From positions 434,001 to 498,000 of the forward strand of contig NZ_JAQMWP010000007.1 in assembly GCF_030403745.1 (NCBI RefSeq): 64,000 bases of DNA, given 5' to 3'. The translations under genes and the position numbers were made by a program. The stretch comes from Streptomyces sp. S.PB5 (GTDB lineage Bacteria > Actinomycetota > Actinomycetes > Streptomycetales > Streptomycetaceae). Shown in pieces: positions 49,450-58,651 of the stretch (position 1 is its first letter; each line of letters opens with the position of its first letter). Below the pieces are notes generated by a model, which saw nothing but the letters and a program-made list of their open reading frames with translations, was not told where the DNA came from and made no database searches.

Positions 49450-50196
49450 TTAGAGGGCCCGCTCCTTGGCCTGAAGTGCCGCTTCACGGACCGGACCGCG
49501 GTGCGCCGGACCGTGGCCCGGGAGCATGAGGTCGCCCTCCAGATCCGCGAGCACGTCCAGCGAGGCCACGGCGCGGGCGCGCTCGTGGTGGAACATGTCC
49601 GGCAGCAGCTGCGGCCCCTTGAGCCGGGAGGTCGGGTGAGCGCTGACCAGGGCGTCTCCGGAGATCAGCACGCCGGACTCCGGGAGATGGAAGGCGACAT
49701 GTCCGTCGGTGTGGCCGGGAGTGTGCACCGGGACGGGGCGGCCGGGCAGGTCGAGGGCGCCCGGCCCGCAGAACGCCTCGGGAGCGGTGACCGGGACGTG
49801 CGCCTTGCCGCCGGAGCGGAGGGCGTGCAGGGCCCACGGCACGACGCCGGGCCGCCAGGCGTTCCTCATGACGTCCCCGACGGTCACCTGGTGCAGGAAC
49901 TCCCGGCGGGCGTGCGGGACTTCGGCGGCATGGAGGTAGACGGGGGTGCCGTAGGTGCTGCGCAGATGCTCGGCGGAACCCAGGTGGTCGTTGTGGGCGT
50001 GCGTGATGAGCACCGCCGCGACCGCTTCGGGTGAACTCCCCACCTGGGCGAGGGAGGCGAGCAGCTGCTCGCGGTCGCCGGGGTAGCCGGTGTCGACCAG
50101 GGTGACGGCGTCCCCCTCCGTGAGGATCACCCAGTTGGTGTTGCTGCCGTGCACCAGATAGATGCCGTCGGCGACTTGCTGCACGTCCGTCCGCAT
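49450..50196 (-). CDS. Metallo-beta-lactamase-fold hydrolase
   Basis: 248 residues with the two-metal motif HAHNDHLGSAEHL, a further ligand His in HTPGHTDGHVAF, Asp in LISGDALVS and His in MLPGHGPAHRG. This is the glyoxalase-II-like branch, and hydrolysis of a thioester, lactone or similar bond is expected. The ATG at 50196 puts family residues (VQQVADGIYLVHG) at the start; the frame to 50322 adds low-complexity sequence. The gene ends in TAA. Confidence 0.88.
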   Translation of the reverse strand: MRTDVQQVADGIYLVHGSNTNWVILTEGDAVTLVDTGYPGDREQLLASLAQVGSSPEAVAAVLITHAHNDHLGSAEHLRSTYGTPVYLHAAEVPHARREFLHQVTVGDVMRNAWRPGVVPWALHALRSGGKAHVPVTAPEAFCGPGALDLPGRPVPVHTPGHTDGHVAFHLPESGVLISGDALVSAHPTSRLKGPQLLPDMFHHERARAVASLDVLADLEGDLMLPGHGPAHRGPVREAALQAKERAL

Positions 50197-50374
50197 GATC
50201 GGTCCCGAGTGATGAGGTGCCTGCTCGACAGGCACAGCAAAGCAGACCGGCGGGACGGCGGACTCGGCGGGTGGACGGGTCGGCGAGGGGACGGCGCACA
50301 GCGGAAGGGCTGCCTCCGGCACCGTCCGCCGGAGGCAGCCCCCTGCGTGCGACCGAAGCAGCCGCCTCTCTGCC

Positions 50375-51001
50375 TCAGTGCACGCCGTGCGGGCGGAACT
50401 GGACGCTGATGCGCGGTCCCGCGGCGCGTGACGTCTTCGGTACGGAGTGCTCCCAGGTCCGCTGACAGGAGCCGCCCATCACGATCAGATCCCCGTGCCC
50501 CAGCGGCCGCCGTACGGTGTCGCCGCCGCGCATCGGACGCAGCAGCAGATCGCGCGGCGAGCCGACGGACAGGATGGCGACCATCGTGTCCTCACGGGCG
50601 CCCCGGCCGATCCGGTCACCGTGCCAGGCGACGCTGTCCCGGCCGTCGCGGTAGTAGCAGAGCCCGGCCGTGGCGAACGGCTCGCCGAGCTCGTCGGCGT
50701 AGTGCGCGCTGAGCGCCTGGCGCGCTGCCGTCAGCACCGGGTGCGGCAGCGGGTCGTCCGCACCGTAGTACGCGAGCAGCCGCGGTACGTCGACGACGTG
50801 GTCGTACATCTGCCGGCGCTCCGCCCGCCACGGGACCTCGTCGGCGAGCCGTTCGAACAGCGCGTCCGAGCCGCCGAGCCAGCCGGGCAGCACGTCGATC
50901 CAGGCGCCGTGGCCGAGGGCGGTCCGGCGGATCCCGTCGAGGGGGCCGAGGCGCAGCTCGTCCGTCTGGTCGAAGAGGGAGGCCTGGAGGTGCGGGGTCA
51001 T
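50375..51001 (-). CDS. alkB: AlkB-family Fe(II)/2-oxoglutarate DNA-repair dioxygenase
   Basis: 208 residues with the iron ligands His-x-Asp in VAWHGDRIG and the distal His in TWEHSVPK. The 2-oxoglutarate Arg pair is in GPRISVQFR, and YYRDGRDSVAWH is the AlkB lid signature. It should demethylate 1-methyladenine and 3-methylcytosine in DNA or RNA oxidatively. ATG 51001 was chosen over the long frame to 51232, which would run through the divergent TetR operators. It shares its promoter region with that gene. Confidence 0.9.
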   Translation of the reverse strand: MTPHLQASLFDQTDELRLGPLDGIRRTALGHGAWIDVLPGWLGGSDALFERLADEVPWRAERRQMYDHVVDVPRLLAYYGADDPLPHPVLTAARQALSAHYADELGEPFATAGLCYYRDGRDSVAWHGDRIGRGAREDTMVAILSVGSPRDLLLRPMRGGDTVRRPLGHGDLIVMGGSCQRTWEHSVPKTSRAAGPRISVQFRPHGVH

Positions 51002-51077
51002 GGTTCCAGCGTACTCCTTATTCGAAAATCTGTTCCCATGGCTTTCCGGCGGCTTCCCGCCCTCGCCCCGCCCTTTT

Positions 51078-51110
51078 GATACATCGGTGTATCGGATACA
51101 TTCGCGTATC
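51078..51110. promoter_or_regulatory. Tandem operators before the TetR-flavoprotein operon
   Basis: GATACATCGGTGTATC (51078-51093) is a perfect 6-bp-arm palindrome. GATACATTCGCGTATC (51095-51110) repeats it with 5-bp arms, with centres 17 bp apart. They end 15 bases before the TetR start and so should overlap its promoter. Confidence 0.8.
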
Positions 51111-51125
51111 GAACGGAGGGCGGTC

Positions 51126-51749
51126 ATGGAGACAGCGCGGCGGGTGACCAGGCGCCGGGTGCGCACCCGCGCCAATCTGCTCGACGCCGCCTTCGAGGTG
51201 TTCGCGGCGAAGGGCTTCGGCCGGGTCTCCATCGAGGAGGTCTGCGAGGCCGCCGGCTACAGCCGCGGCGCCTTCTACTCCAACTTCGACAGCCTGGACG
51301 AGCTGTTCTTCGCCCTCTACCAGCAGCGGGCCGAGCTGATCGCCGACCAGGTCTCCGGCGCCCTCGCCCTCGACGGCCCCGGCCTCGACGTACCGGCCGC
51401 CGTCGAGCGGGTCACCGAGGTGCTGCTCCTCGACCGGGACTGGCTGCTGGTGAAGACGGACTTCCTGGTGCACGCCGCCCGGGAACCGGCCGTGGCCGAG
51501 ACCCTGCTGGAGCACCGGGCGCGACTGCGCGGCGCGATCGCCGAACGGCTGGCCCGCGCCCGGGGCCACACCGCGCTTCCCGCCGTGCTCGGCGACGTGG
51601 ACGGCGCCGCCCATGCCGTGGTCGCCGCCTACGACGGGGTCACCACCCAACTGCTGCTGGACCGGGACCTCGAACGGGCCCGCGTCTGGCTGGGGCAATT
51701 GCTCACCGCGCTGCTGACCGACGGCAGTACTGCTGACACCACCGCATGA
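51126..51749 (+). CDS. TetR-family regulator of the adjacent flavoprotein
   Basis: 207 residues. The helix-turn-helix (FGRVSIEEVCEAAGYSRGAFYSNFDSLDELFFALY) is canonical TetR, and an all-helical ligand domain follows. GGAGG precedes the ATG at 51126; the frame before it runs through the operator repeats. It is 16 bases upstream of the FAD-dehydrogenase gene and probably represses both genes, and perhaps alkB, through the tandem palindromes. The ligand is unknown, perhaps the ketone or steroid-like substrate of the flavoprotein. Confidence 0.9.
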   Translation: METARRVTRRRVRTRANLLDAAFEVFAAKGFGRVSIEEVCEAAGYSRGAFYSNFDSLDELFFALYQQRAELIADQVSGALALDGPGLDVPAAVERVTEVLLLDRDWLLVKTDFLVHAAREPAVAETLLEHRARLRGAIAERLARARGHTALPAVLGDVDGAAHAVVAAYDGVTTQLLLDRDLERARVWLGQLLTALLTDGSTADTTA

Positions 51750-51765
51750 GGAAAGGACGGTCGCC

Positions 51766-53439
51766 ATGGATGCCGACGTCATCGTCGTCGGAGCGGGGCT
51801 CGCGGGCCTGGTCGCCGCGCACGAACTGACCAGCCGGGGCCGCAGGGTCGCGCTGGTGGACCAGGAGAACGCCGCCAACCTCGGCGGCCAGGCCTTCTGG
51901 TCCTTCGGCGGGCTCTTCCTCGTCGACTCGCCGGAGCAGCGACGGCTCGGCATCAAGGACTCCTTCGACCTGGCTTGGAGCGACTGGCAGGGCAGCGCCC
52001 AGTTCGACCGCGAGGACGACGAGGACTCCTGGGCGGTGCGCTGGGCGCGCGCCTACGTCGAGTTCGCGGCCGGGGAGAAGCGGTCCTGGCTGGAGGGGCA
52101 CGGCATCAAGTTCCTGCCGACCGTCGGCTGGGCCGAGCGCGGCGACCTGCGGGCGCACGGGCACGGCAACTCCGTGCCGCGCTTCCACATCTCCTGGGGC
52201 ACCGGCACGGGCGTCGTCGAACCCTTCGTCAACCACGCCAAGCAGGCCGCCCGCGACGGCCTGCTCACCTTCTACCACCGCCACCAGGTCGACGAGCTCG
52301 TCATCGAGGACGGACAGGCGCGCGGGGTGCGCGGCACGGTCCTCGCCGAGGACAACTCGGCCCGCGGCGTGAAGTCCAGCCGCGACCCGATCGGCGACTT
52401 CGAACTCACCGCCCAGGCCGTCGTCGTCACCACCGGCGGCATCGGCGCCGACCACGACATCGTCCGCCGCCACTGGCCCGAGCGCCTCGGCACCCCGCCC
52501 GCCGAGATGGTCACCGGCGTCCCCGCCTATGTCGACGGCCGCATGCTCGACATCAGCGCGCAGGCGGGTGTACGACTCGTGAACCGCGACCGCATGTGGC
52601 ACTACACCGAGGGCCTGCAGAACTGGGACCCGATCTGGCCCGGCCACGGCATCCGCATCCTGCCCGGCCCGTCCTCGATGTGGTTCGACGCCCTGGGCCG
52701 CCGGCTTCCCGACCCGTGCCTGCCCGGCTACGACACCCTCGGCACCCTCAAGTACCTGCGCACCACCGAGGACATCGCCGGGTACGACCACTCCTGGTTC
52801 ATCCTCACCCAGAAGATCATCGAGAAGGAGTTCGCGCTGTCGGGCTCCGAGCAGAACCCCGACATCACCGCCAAGGACCGCGTCGGGTTCCTCAGGACAC
52901 GCGTCCTCGGCAAGGGCGCCCCGGGCCCGGTCGACGCGTTCCTGCGCAAGGGCGCGGACTTCGTGACCGCGCCGGATCTGGAGCAGCTCGTCGAGAAGAT
53001 GAACGCCCTGACGGACAAGCCGCTCCTGGACGCGGCCGAGGTGCGGCGCCAGATCGAGGCCCGTGACCTGCAGATCGCCAACCCCTACAGCAAGGACGCC
53101 CAGATCCAGGGCATCCGCAACGCCCGCCGCTACATCGGCGACAAGCTCGGCCGCGTCGCCACCCCGCACCGCATCCTCGACGCCGACGCCGGCCCGCTGA
53201 TCGGCGTCAAGCTGCACGTCCTCACCCGCAAGACCCTCGGCGGCATCCAGACGGACCTGGACTCGCGCGCCCTGGGGACCGACGGCAACCCGATCGACGG
53301 ACTGTACGCGGCCGGTGAGGTGGCCGGCTTCGGCGGCGGCGGTGTGCACGGCTACAACGCGCTGGAGGGCACCTTCCTCGGCGGCTGCCTGTTCTCGGGA
53401 CGGGCGGCGGGACGGGCCGCGGCGCGGCAGACGGGCTGA
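51766..53439 (+). CDS. FAD-binding dehydrogenase (fumarate-reductase/ketosteroid-dehydrogenase superfamily)
   Basis: 557 residues. The N-terminal Rossmann motif DVIVVGAGLAGLVAAHEL binds ADP of FAD, and the C-terminal FAD motif is GLYAAGEVAGFGGGGVHGYNALEGTFLGGCLFSG. The substrate domain lies between. The family includes 3-ketosteroid-delta-1-dehydrogenase and flavocytochrome fumarate reductase, and this sub-branch (annotated simply as FAD-binding dehydrogenase) has no assigned substrate. Second gene of the TetR operon, with a GGA-type ribosome site. The 10-base gap to the converging DUF488 gene leaves no room for a terminator. Confidence 0.9.
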   Translation: MDADVIVVGAGLAGLVAAHELTSRGRRVALVDQENAANLGGQAFWSFGGLFLVDSPEQRRLGIKDSFDLAWSDWQGSAQFDREDDEDSWAVRWARAYVEFAAGEKRSWLEGHGIKFLPTVGWAERGDLRAHGHGNSVPRFHISWGTGTGVVEPFVNHAKQAARDGLLTFYHRHQVDELVIEDGQARGVRGTVLAEDNSARGVKSSRDPIGDFELTAQAVVVTTGGIGADHDIVRRHWPERLGTPPAEMVTGVPAYVDGRMLDISAQAGVRLVNRDRMWHYTEGLQNWDPIWPGHGIRILPGPSSMWFDALGRRLPDPCLPGYDTLGTLKYLRTTEDIAGYDHSWFILTQKIIEKEFALSGSEQNPDITAKDRVGFLRTRVLGKGAPGPVDAFLRKGADFVTAPDLEQLVEKMNALTDKPLLDAAEVRRQIEARDLQIANPYSKDAQIQGIRNARRYIGDKLGRVATPHRILDADAGPLIGVKLHVLTRKTLGGIQTDLDSRALGTDGNPIDGLYAAGEVAGFGGGGVHGYNALEGTFLGGCLFSGRAAGRAAARQTG

Positions 53440-53449
53440 GCCCCCCGGG

Positions 53450-53797
53450 TCAGCCCAGTAGACGCGCGAGTACGGCCGCGTGGCTCTCCTCGGGAGTCTT
53501 CGCGGCCGTCAGCAGCGTGACCGTGCCCTCGTGGGCCAACTCGCGCACGTGGTCCAGGAGTTCGGCCGCCTCGGGCGCGGCCAGCTCCGCCTCGTAACGG
53601 CGTGTGAACTCCTCGTACGACCCCTCGCCCGCGTGGTACCAGCGGCGCAGCTCGGTCGACGGGGTCATGGCCTTGGGCCACTCGGCCACCCGTGCCGCGT
53701 CCTTGGACAGGCCGCGCGGCCACAGCCGGTCGACGAGGACGCGTACGCCGTCCTCCGGCTCGGGCGATTCGTAGACGCGGCGCAGGCGAACGTTCAC
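53450..53797 (-). CDS. DUF488-family protein
   Basis: 115 residues. The signature VNVRLRRVYESPEPEDGVRVLVDRLWPRGLSK at the start and WYHAGEGSYEEFTRRYEAEL in the middle are those of DUF488 (YeaO type). The fold is small and the function unknown. The GTG start at 53797 follows AAAGG by about 7 bases and gives the usual family length. The antisense frame continues far upstream but is not coding there. Confidence 0.88.
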   Translation of the reverse strand: MNVRLRRVYESPEPEDGVRVLVDRLWPRGLSKDAARVAEWPKAMTPSTELRRWYHAGEGSYEEFTRRYEAELAAPEAAELLDHVRELAHEGTVTLLTAAKTPEESHAAVLARLLG

Positions 53798-53935
53798 GGT
53801 GGGGCCTTTCTGCGGGGGCGGGGTGCCCGGAGCGTACTGCGGGCCGGGGGACGGCTTGACCTGTTCCAGGGCGAGTTCCGCGATGATCACCTTTAGTGTG
53901 AGGCCGTCGTCCACCCCCCACTCGTTGGAGCGAAC

Positions 53936-55321
53936 GTGCCGCAGGCCGTCAGGCGTACCTTCGTCATCGGAACCGTCCCCGTCGCCCTCGCCGTCCTGCT
54001 CGGAGCCGCCGCACCCCCGACGGCCGGCTCGTCCGGCGTCGGCGATCCCTACTTCCCGCTGGCCGGCAACGGCGGCTACCACGTCGGGCACTACGACCTG
54101 ACCCTCCGCTACGACCCGGGCAGCCGCCACCTCGACGGCAAGGCCGTCCTGTACGCCCGCGCCACCCAGCACCTGAGCCGCTTCAACCTCGACCTCAAAG
54201 GCCTGAAGGTCACCAGCCTCACCGTCGGCCGCGACAAGGCCGGCTTCAGCCGCGCCGGACAGGAACTCACCGTCACCCCGCGCAAGGCCCTGCACCAGGG
54301 ACAGTGGTTCCGTGTCACCGTCGCCTACAACGGCAAGGCGGGCCCGGTCACCGACCCGGACGGCTCGCTGGACGGCTGGATCCCCACCGACGACGGCGCG
54401 TTCGTCGCGGGCGAGCCGCAAGGTGCGATGACCTGGTTCCCGGCGAACAACCACCCCAAGGACAAGGCGTCGTACGACTTCACCATCACCGTTCCCGACG
54501 GCCGCACCGCCGTCGCCAACGGGGTCTTCCTCGGGAAGCGGAGCGCACACGGGCAGACCACGTTCCGCTGGCGCCAGAGCGAGCCGATGGCCGCCTACCT
54601 GGCCACGGCCACGGTCGGGAAGTTCAAGGTCGAGCAGTTCACCACCCGCAGCGGCATCCAGGTCTACAACGCCGTCGACCCGCGCGAGGCCGCGGCCGCG
54701 GCGCCCGTCCTGAAGAAGCTGCCGTCCGTCCTCGAATGGGAGAGCAGGCTGTTCGGGCCCTATCCGTTCAAGGCGGCCGGCTCGATCGTCGACCGGGCCC
54801 CGAACGTGGGATACGCCCTGGAGACGCAGACGCGGCCCGTGTACGACCGGGCACCCGACCTCAGCACCCTCGTCCACGAGAGCGCCCATCAGTGGTTCGG
54901 TGACTCCGTCACGCCGACCAGCTGGAAGGACATCTGGCTCAACGAGGGCTTCGCTACCTACACCGAGTGGCTCTACGACGAACAGCACGGCGGCGACAGC
55001 GCGCAGAAGACCTTCGACAAGCTGTACGCACGGCCGGCGAGCGACGGACTGCGGGAGTTCCCGCCCGGCGACCCGGGCAGCGGCGCGAACATCTTCGGCA
55101 CCCCCGTGTACGCCCGCGGTGCCATGGCCCTGCACCAGCTGCGCAAGGCCGTCGGGGACCGGGTGTTCTTCCGGATCCTGCGGGCCTGGGCGACCGAGCA
55201 CCGGGACGGCCACGGGACCACCGCGCAGCTCGTCCGCCTCGCGGAGCGTGAGTCCGGGAAGGACCTGGACGGGTTGTTCCAGACATGGGTGTACCAGCAG
55301 GGCAAGCCGGCCGCGCCCTAG
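53936..55321 (+). CDS. Secreted M1-family zinc aminopeptidase
   Basis: 461 residues from a GTG start with GGAG upstream. A signal peptide (~1-30) is followed by the N-terminal saddle of beta-sheet (YDLTLRYDPGSRHLDGKAVLYARATQ) and the catalytic domain with HESAHQWFGD (HExxH) and the third zinc ligand in NEGFATYTEW. The usual exopeptidase GxMEN motif before it reads NVGYALETQ, so only its Glu is recognisable. It lacks the long C-terminal helical domain of larger M1 enzymes. It is first of four same-strand genes with envelope functions. Confidence 0.88.
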   Translation: MPQAVRRTFVIGTVPVALAVLLGAAAPPTAGSSGVGDPYFPLAGNGGYHVGHYDLTLRYDPGSRHLDGKAVLYARATQHLSRFNLDLKGLKVTSLTVGRDKAGFSRAGQELTVTPRKALHQGQWFRVTVAYNGKAGPVTDPDGSLDGWIPTDDGAFVAGEPQGAMTWFPANNHPKDKASYDFTITVPDGRTAVANGVFLGKRSAHGQTTFRWRQSEPMAAYLATATVGKFKVEQFTTRSGIQVYNAVDPREAAAAAPVLKKLPSVLEWESRLFGPYPFKAAGSIVDRAPNVGYALETQTRPVYDRAPDLSTLVHESAHQWFGDSVTPTSWKDIWLNEGFATYTEWLYDEQHGGDSAQKTFDKLYARPASDGLREFPPGDPGSGANIFGTPVYARGAMALHQLRKAVGDRVFFRILRAWATEHRDGHGTTAQLVRLAERESGKDLDGLFQTWVYQQGKPAAP

Positions 55322-55396
55322 AACGGGAGACGCCCCGGCACCGAACGGGCTCAGGAACCTGACGAGTTCCAAACAAGTGTCGGCCAAGGTCGACGC

Positions 55397-56128
55397 ATGA
55401 TCACACGCAGACCGCACGTCGCGCTGTTCGCCGCCTCCCTCGTGCTCACCGGGTGCGGGGGAGGGGCCATGGCGACCCCCGAGCGGCCGCCGGCCACGAG
55501 GACGATCCAGCCCGCGCCGACGATCTCCCTGGAGGTCGCCCCGCAGCAACTGCCCGGCCTCGGACCGAAGACCTGGGCGAAGGTGCCGGACGACGCCCGC
55601 CAGGCCGTCGTCGTCACCGGACGCGGCAAGGACTCCCCGCGGTCCACCGTCGTCCTGTACGAGCGCACCGACGCGGGGTGGGAGGCCGGGACGGCATGGC
55701 CCGCGCACAACGCGCTGCGCGGCTGGAGCGACGACCACCGCGCCGGTGACCTGCGCTCGCCCATCGGCGTCTTCGGCCTCACCGACGCGGGCGGACTGCT
55801 CCGCGACCCCGGGACGAAACTGCCGTACGACCAGGGCAGCGGCTTCACGGTGTCCGGCACCGGCTTCGAGGGCGAGCCCCTGGCGGGCTCCTTCGACTAT
55901 GTGATCGCCGTCAACTACAACCGGCAGCCCGGCACTTCGCCCCTCGACTGGACCCGCCCCCTCGGCGCGGGGCGCGGCGGCGGGATATGGCTGCACGTCG
56001 ACCACGGCGGCCCGACCCACGGCTGTGTCAGCGTCGCCGAGGAACACATGAAGGAGCTCCTCCTGGCGCTGGACCCGGCCCGTCATCCGGTCGTCGTCAT
56101 GGGTGACGCCGGCTCCCTCGCCCGCTGA
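55397..56128 (+). CDS. Lipoprotein L,D-transpeptidase-like protein (YkuD fold)
   Basis: 243 residues. The N-terminus is a lipoprotein signal (ASLVLTGCGGG), so it is membrane-anchored outside. The catalytic motif reads HVDHGGPTHGCVSV, matching the YkuD HxxxxxxxxSxGC/R pattern with the nucleophile Cys. Family members cross-link peptidoglycan through 3-3 bonds or trim it. It lies 75 bases after the peptidase gene and 19 before the response regulator gene, so a shared transcript and envelope role are likely. Confidence 0.85.
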   Translation: MITRRPHVALFAASLVLTGCGGGAMATPERPPATRTIQPAPTISLEVAPQQLPGLGPKTWAKVPDDARQAVVVTGRGKDSPRSTVVLYERTDAGWEAGTAWPAHNALRGWSDDHRAGDLRSPIGVFGLTDAGGLLRDPGTKLPYDQGSGFTVSGTGFEGEPLAGSFDYVIAVNYNRQPGTSPLDWTRPLGAGRGGGIWLHVDHGGPTHGCVSVAEEHMKELLLALDPARHPVVVMGDAGSLAR

Positions 56129-56147
56129 GCGGCTTAGGATCCGCCAG

Positions 56148-56822
56148 GTGTGCGCACATGTGCTGGTCGCCGAGGACGACGAGATGCAGGCCGAACTCAT
56201 ACGCCGCTCCCTGCTGGCGGAGGGCCACACCGCGACCGTGGTCCACGACGGCGGGGCCGCCCTCGACGCGGTCCGGCGGCTGAGACCCGACCTGGTCGTG
56301 CTGGACCTGATGCTGCCGGTGGTCGACGGCCTCGGGGTGTGCCGGGCGCTGCGGCGGGCGGACGACATCCCGGTGCTCATGCTCACCGCCCGCTCCACCG
56401 AGGACGATGTGCTGCTCGGCCTGGACGTCGGCGCCGACGACTACATGACCAAGCCCTACAGCCCACGGGAGCTGATGGCCCGGATCCGCACGGTGCTGCG
56501 GCGCAGCGGACGCGGTCCCGTGCGCGCCGCCGGGCTGCAGGTCGACCCCGTACGGCACGAAGTGCGCTGCGACGGCGAGGAGGTGGAGTGCACGCCCGCC
56601 GAGTTCGCCATCCTGCTCGCCATGACCGCCGAACCCGAACGGGTCTTCTCCCGGCGGCAGTTGCTGGAGTGCACCCGGGGCATGGACCGGGCGTCCACCG
56701 AGCGGGCCGTCGACGTCCACATCATGAACCTGCGCCGGAAGATCGAGGCCGACCCGCGCAGACCGGTACGGCTGCTGACCGTGTTCGGTGTCGGTTACAA
56801 GCTCAGCGGCGGGCGAGGATGA
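56148..56822 (+). CDS. OmpR-family response regulator
   Basis: 224 residues. The receiver has acidic Asp-Asp (VAEDDEMQ), phospho-acceptor Asp in LVVLDLMLP (~residue 53) and Lys in MTKPYSP. The DNA-binding winged helix ends with LLTVFGVGYKLSG. The GTG at 56148 has AGGA 8 bases upstream; the frame extending back to 56103 overlaps the transpeptidase gene. Its stop overlaps the kinase start (ATGA), so the two are coupled. Confidence 0.9.
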   Translation: MCAHVLVAEDDEMQAELIRRSLLAEGHTATVVHDGGAALDAVRRLRPDLVVLDLMLPVVDGLGVCRALRRADDIPVLMLTARSTEDDVLLGLDVGADDYMTKPYSPRELMARIRTVLRRSGRGPVRAAGLQVDPVRHEVRCDGEEVECTPAEFAILLAMTAEPERVFSRRQLLECTRGMDRASTERAVDVHIMNLRRKIEADPRRPVRLLTVFGVGYKLSGGRG

Positions 56823-58651
56823 GCCGCCGGATACCCCTGCGCAAACGCCTGTCGGTGCGGCTGCTGATCACCTCCGTGCTCATCGCCGTGTGTTCCGTGG
56901 CGGCGACCGCCTGGCTGGCGGTGGAGACCACCACCCGTGCGCTGGAGGAGGAGCAGGGGCAGGTGCTCGCCGAGGACATGGACGTCCTGGCGCGGCTCAG
57001 CGGGTACGCGGCGACTCACCCCGAGTGGAAGGGAGTCGAGCAGGTCGTGCGCGCCTTGTCGGAGAAGACCGGCCGCCGGATCGCCCTGACCACCACCGAC
57101 CGCACCCCCATCGCCGACTCCGCACCGCCCGGCACCTCCCTGCCGCCGCGCGCCGCCGCCACCGTGGACCCCCTGCGCACCGACACCTACACCGAGCGCG
57201 CGGCACAGCGCAGCGGCATCGATCCGAGGGCGGTGGGGCCGTACCGGCTGACGGCCGTGGAGAGCGCCAAGCTGGAGAAGCTGGCCGTGGTCCGGCAGAA
57301 GTGCTACGCCCGTTTCGGTGTCGAGACCGGCATCGTCGAGACACCGAGCGGCCGGCCGGTCCTCAGCGAGGACGAACCTGCGCCCTTCGACTGTGCCGAC
57401 GGACGGCTCAACACCCCGACGCCCACCGAGAACAAGGCCCTCGCGGACCTGACACGGCGCGCCCGTGACTGCCTCGACCGGCACGAAGTGCGGTCCGCCG
57501 AATCGCTGCTGGTCGCCTTCGACGCCACCGACCCGAGCCGGCTCGGCCGGTACTACCTGGGCAAGATCGACGTGCCACCCGGGTCAAAGACCGCCCGCAC
57601 CCTGCAGAACTGCGTCGACAGCGCGCGTCGCGCCCAGCTCGACCCCTATGTGGCGCCGACCGCCGAGCTGTTCCTGGGCGGCGGCGACCGCACCGCCGTC
57701 CGGTTCGACATGTCACCGGCCAACAAGACCAAGGTCGTCGGCGTCGCCGGACTCGTGCTCGCCGTCACCGTCGCGGTGACCGCCGTCGTGGCCACGCGGC
57801 TGGTGCGGCCGTTGCGCGCGCTGACCGCGGCCGCCCAGCAGCCGCCTCAGCTGCATGTACGGGTGCCCGTGACCACGCGCGACGAGACCGGCATCCTCGC
57901 CGCGGCCTTCAACGACCTCACCGAACGCCGGGAACAGCTGGAGGCCCAACGCAAGGCCATGGTCAGCGACATCGCCCACGAGCTGCGCAGCCCGCTCACC
58001 AACATCCGCGGCTGGCTCGAGGTCACCAAGGACGGCGTCGTGCCCCCGGAGCCGGAACTGCTCGCCTCCCTGCACGAGGAGGCCCTCGTCCTCCAGCGCG
58101 TCATCGACGACCTCCAGGACCTCGCCGCCGCCGACGCGGGCACCCTGCGGCTGCACCGCGAGCCCGTCCGCGCGGACGAGCTGCTCGGTCAGGTCGCCGC
58201 GGCCCACCGGGTGGCGGCCGGCACGGCGGGCGTCGCCCTGCGCACCGCGACCGACGGCGAGCCGTGGCTGGACGCCGACCCGGTGCGGATGCGGCAGGCG
58301 CTGGGCAACCTCGTGTCCAACGCGCTGCGGCACACGCCCGCCGACGGCACCGTCACGCTGACCGCGCGGTGCGACGGCGAGGAGGTCGTCCTCGAAGTCG
58401 CCGACACCGGAAGCGGGATCGCGGCCGAGGACCTCCCGCATGTCTTCGACCGGTTCTGGCGGGCCGAGAAGTCCCGCAGCCGCCGCACCGGCGGCAGCGG
58501 GCTCGGCTTGCCGATCGTCCGCCACCTGGTCGCCGCGCACGGGGGCACGGTCCGGGCCGCGAGCGAACCGGGCGTGGGGAGTGTCTTCACCCTGCGGGTG
58601 CCGGGGCTAGCCGGAGGTGCGCCCGGCCCTGGCCCGGCGCCTTTGCAGTGA
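56819..58651 (+). CDS. Membrane sensor histidine kinase with large Cys-containing outer domain
   Basis: 610 residues. Membrane helix 1 (~12-35) is followed by an outer sensor of ~270 residues with four Cys (KCYARF, DCADG, DCLDR, NCVDS), suited to two disulfides. Membrane helix 2 (~302-325) leads to a HAMP linker, HisKA with His in SDIAHELRSPLTNIRG, and HATPase (NLVSNALRHTPADG; DTGSGIA; GGSGLGLPIV). It is the partner of the preceding regulator. With the transpeptidase and peptidase upstream, it may monitor the cell wall. The 3' 45 bases overlap the converging WhiB gene. Confidence 0.9.
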   Translation: MSRRIPLRKRLSVRLLITSVLIAVCSVAATAWLAVETTTRALEEEQGQVLAEDMDVLARLSGYAATHPEWKGVEQVVRALSEKTGRRIALTTTDRTPIADSAPPGTSLPPRAAATVDPLRTDTYTERAAQRSGIDPRAVGPYRLTAVESAKLEKLAVVRQKCYARFGVETGIVETPSGRPVLSEDEPAPFDCADGRLNTPTPTENKALADLTRRARDCLDRHEVRSAESLLVAFDATDPSRLGRYYLGKIDVPPGSKTARTLQNCVDSARRAQLDPYVAPTAELFLGGGDRTAVRFDMSPANKTKVVGVAGLVLAVTVAVTAVVATRLVRPLRALTAAAQQPPQLHVRVPVTTRDETGILAAAFNDLTERREQLEAQRKAMVSDIAHELRSPLTNIRGWLEVTKDGVVPPEPELLASLHEEALVLQRVIDDLQDLAAADAGTLRLHREPVRADELLGQVAAAHRVAAGTAGVALRTATDGEPWLDADPVRMRQALGNLVSNALRHTPADGTVTLTARCDGEEVVLEVADTGSGIAAEDLPHVFDRFWRAEKSRSRRTGGSGLGLPIVRHLVAAHGGTVRAASEPGVGSVFTLRVPGLAGGAPGPGPAPLQ

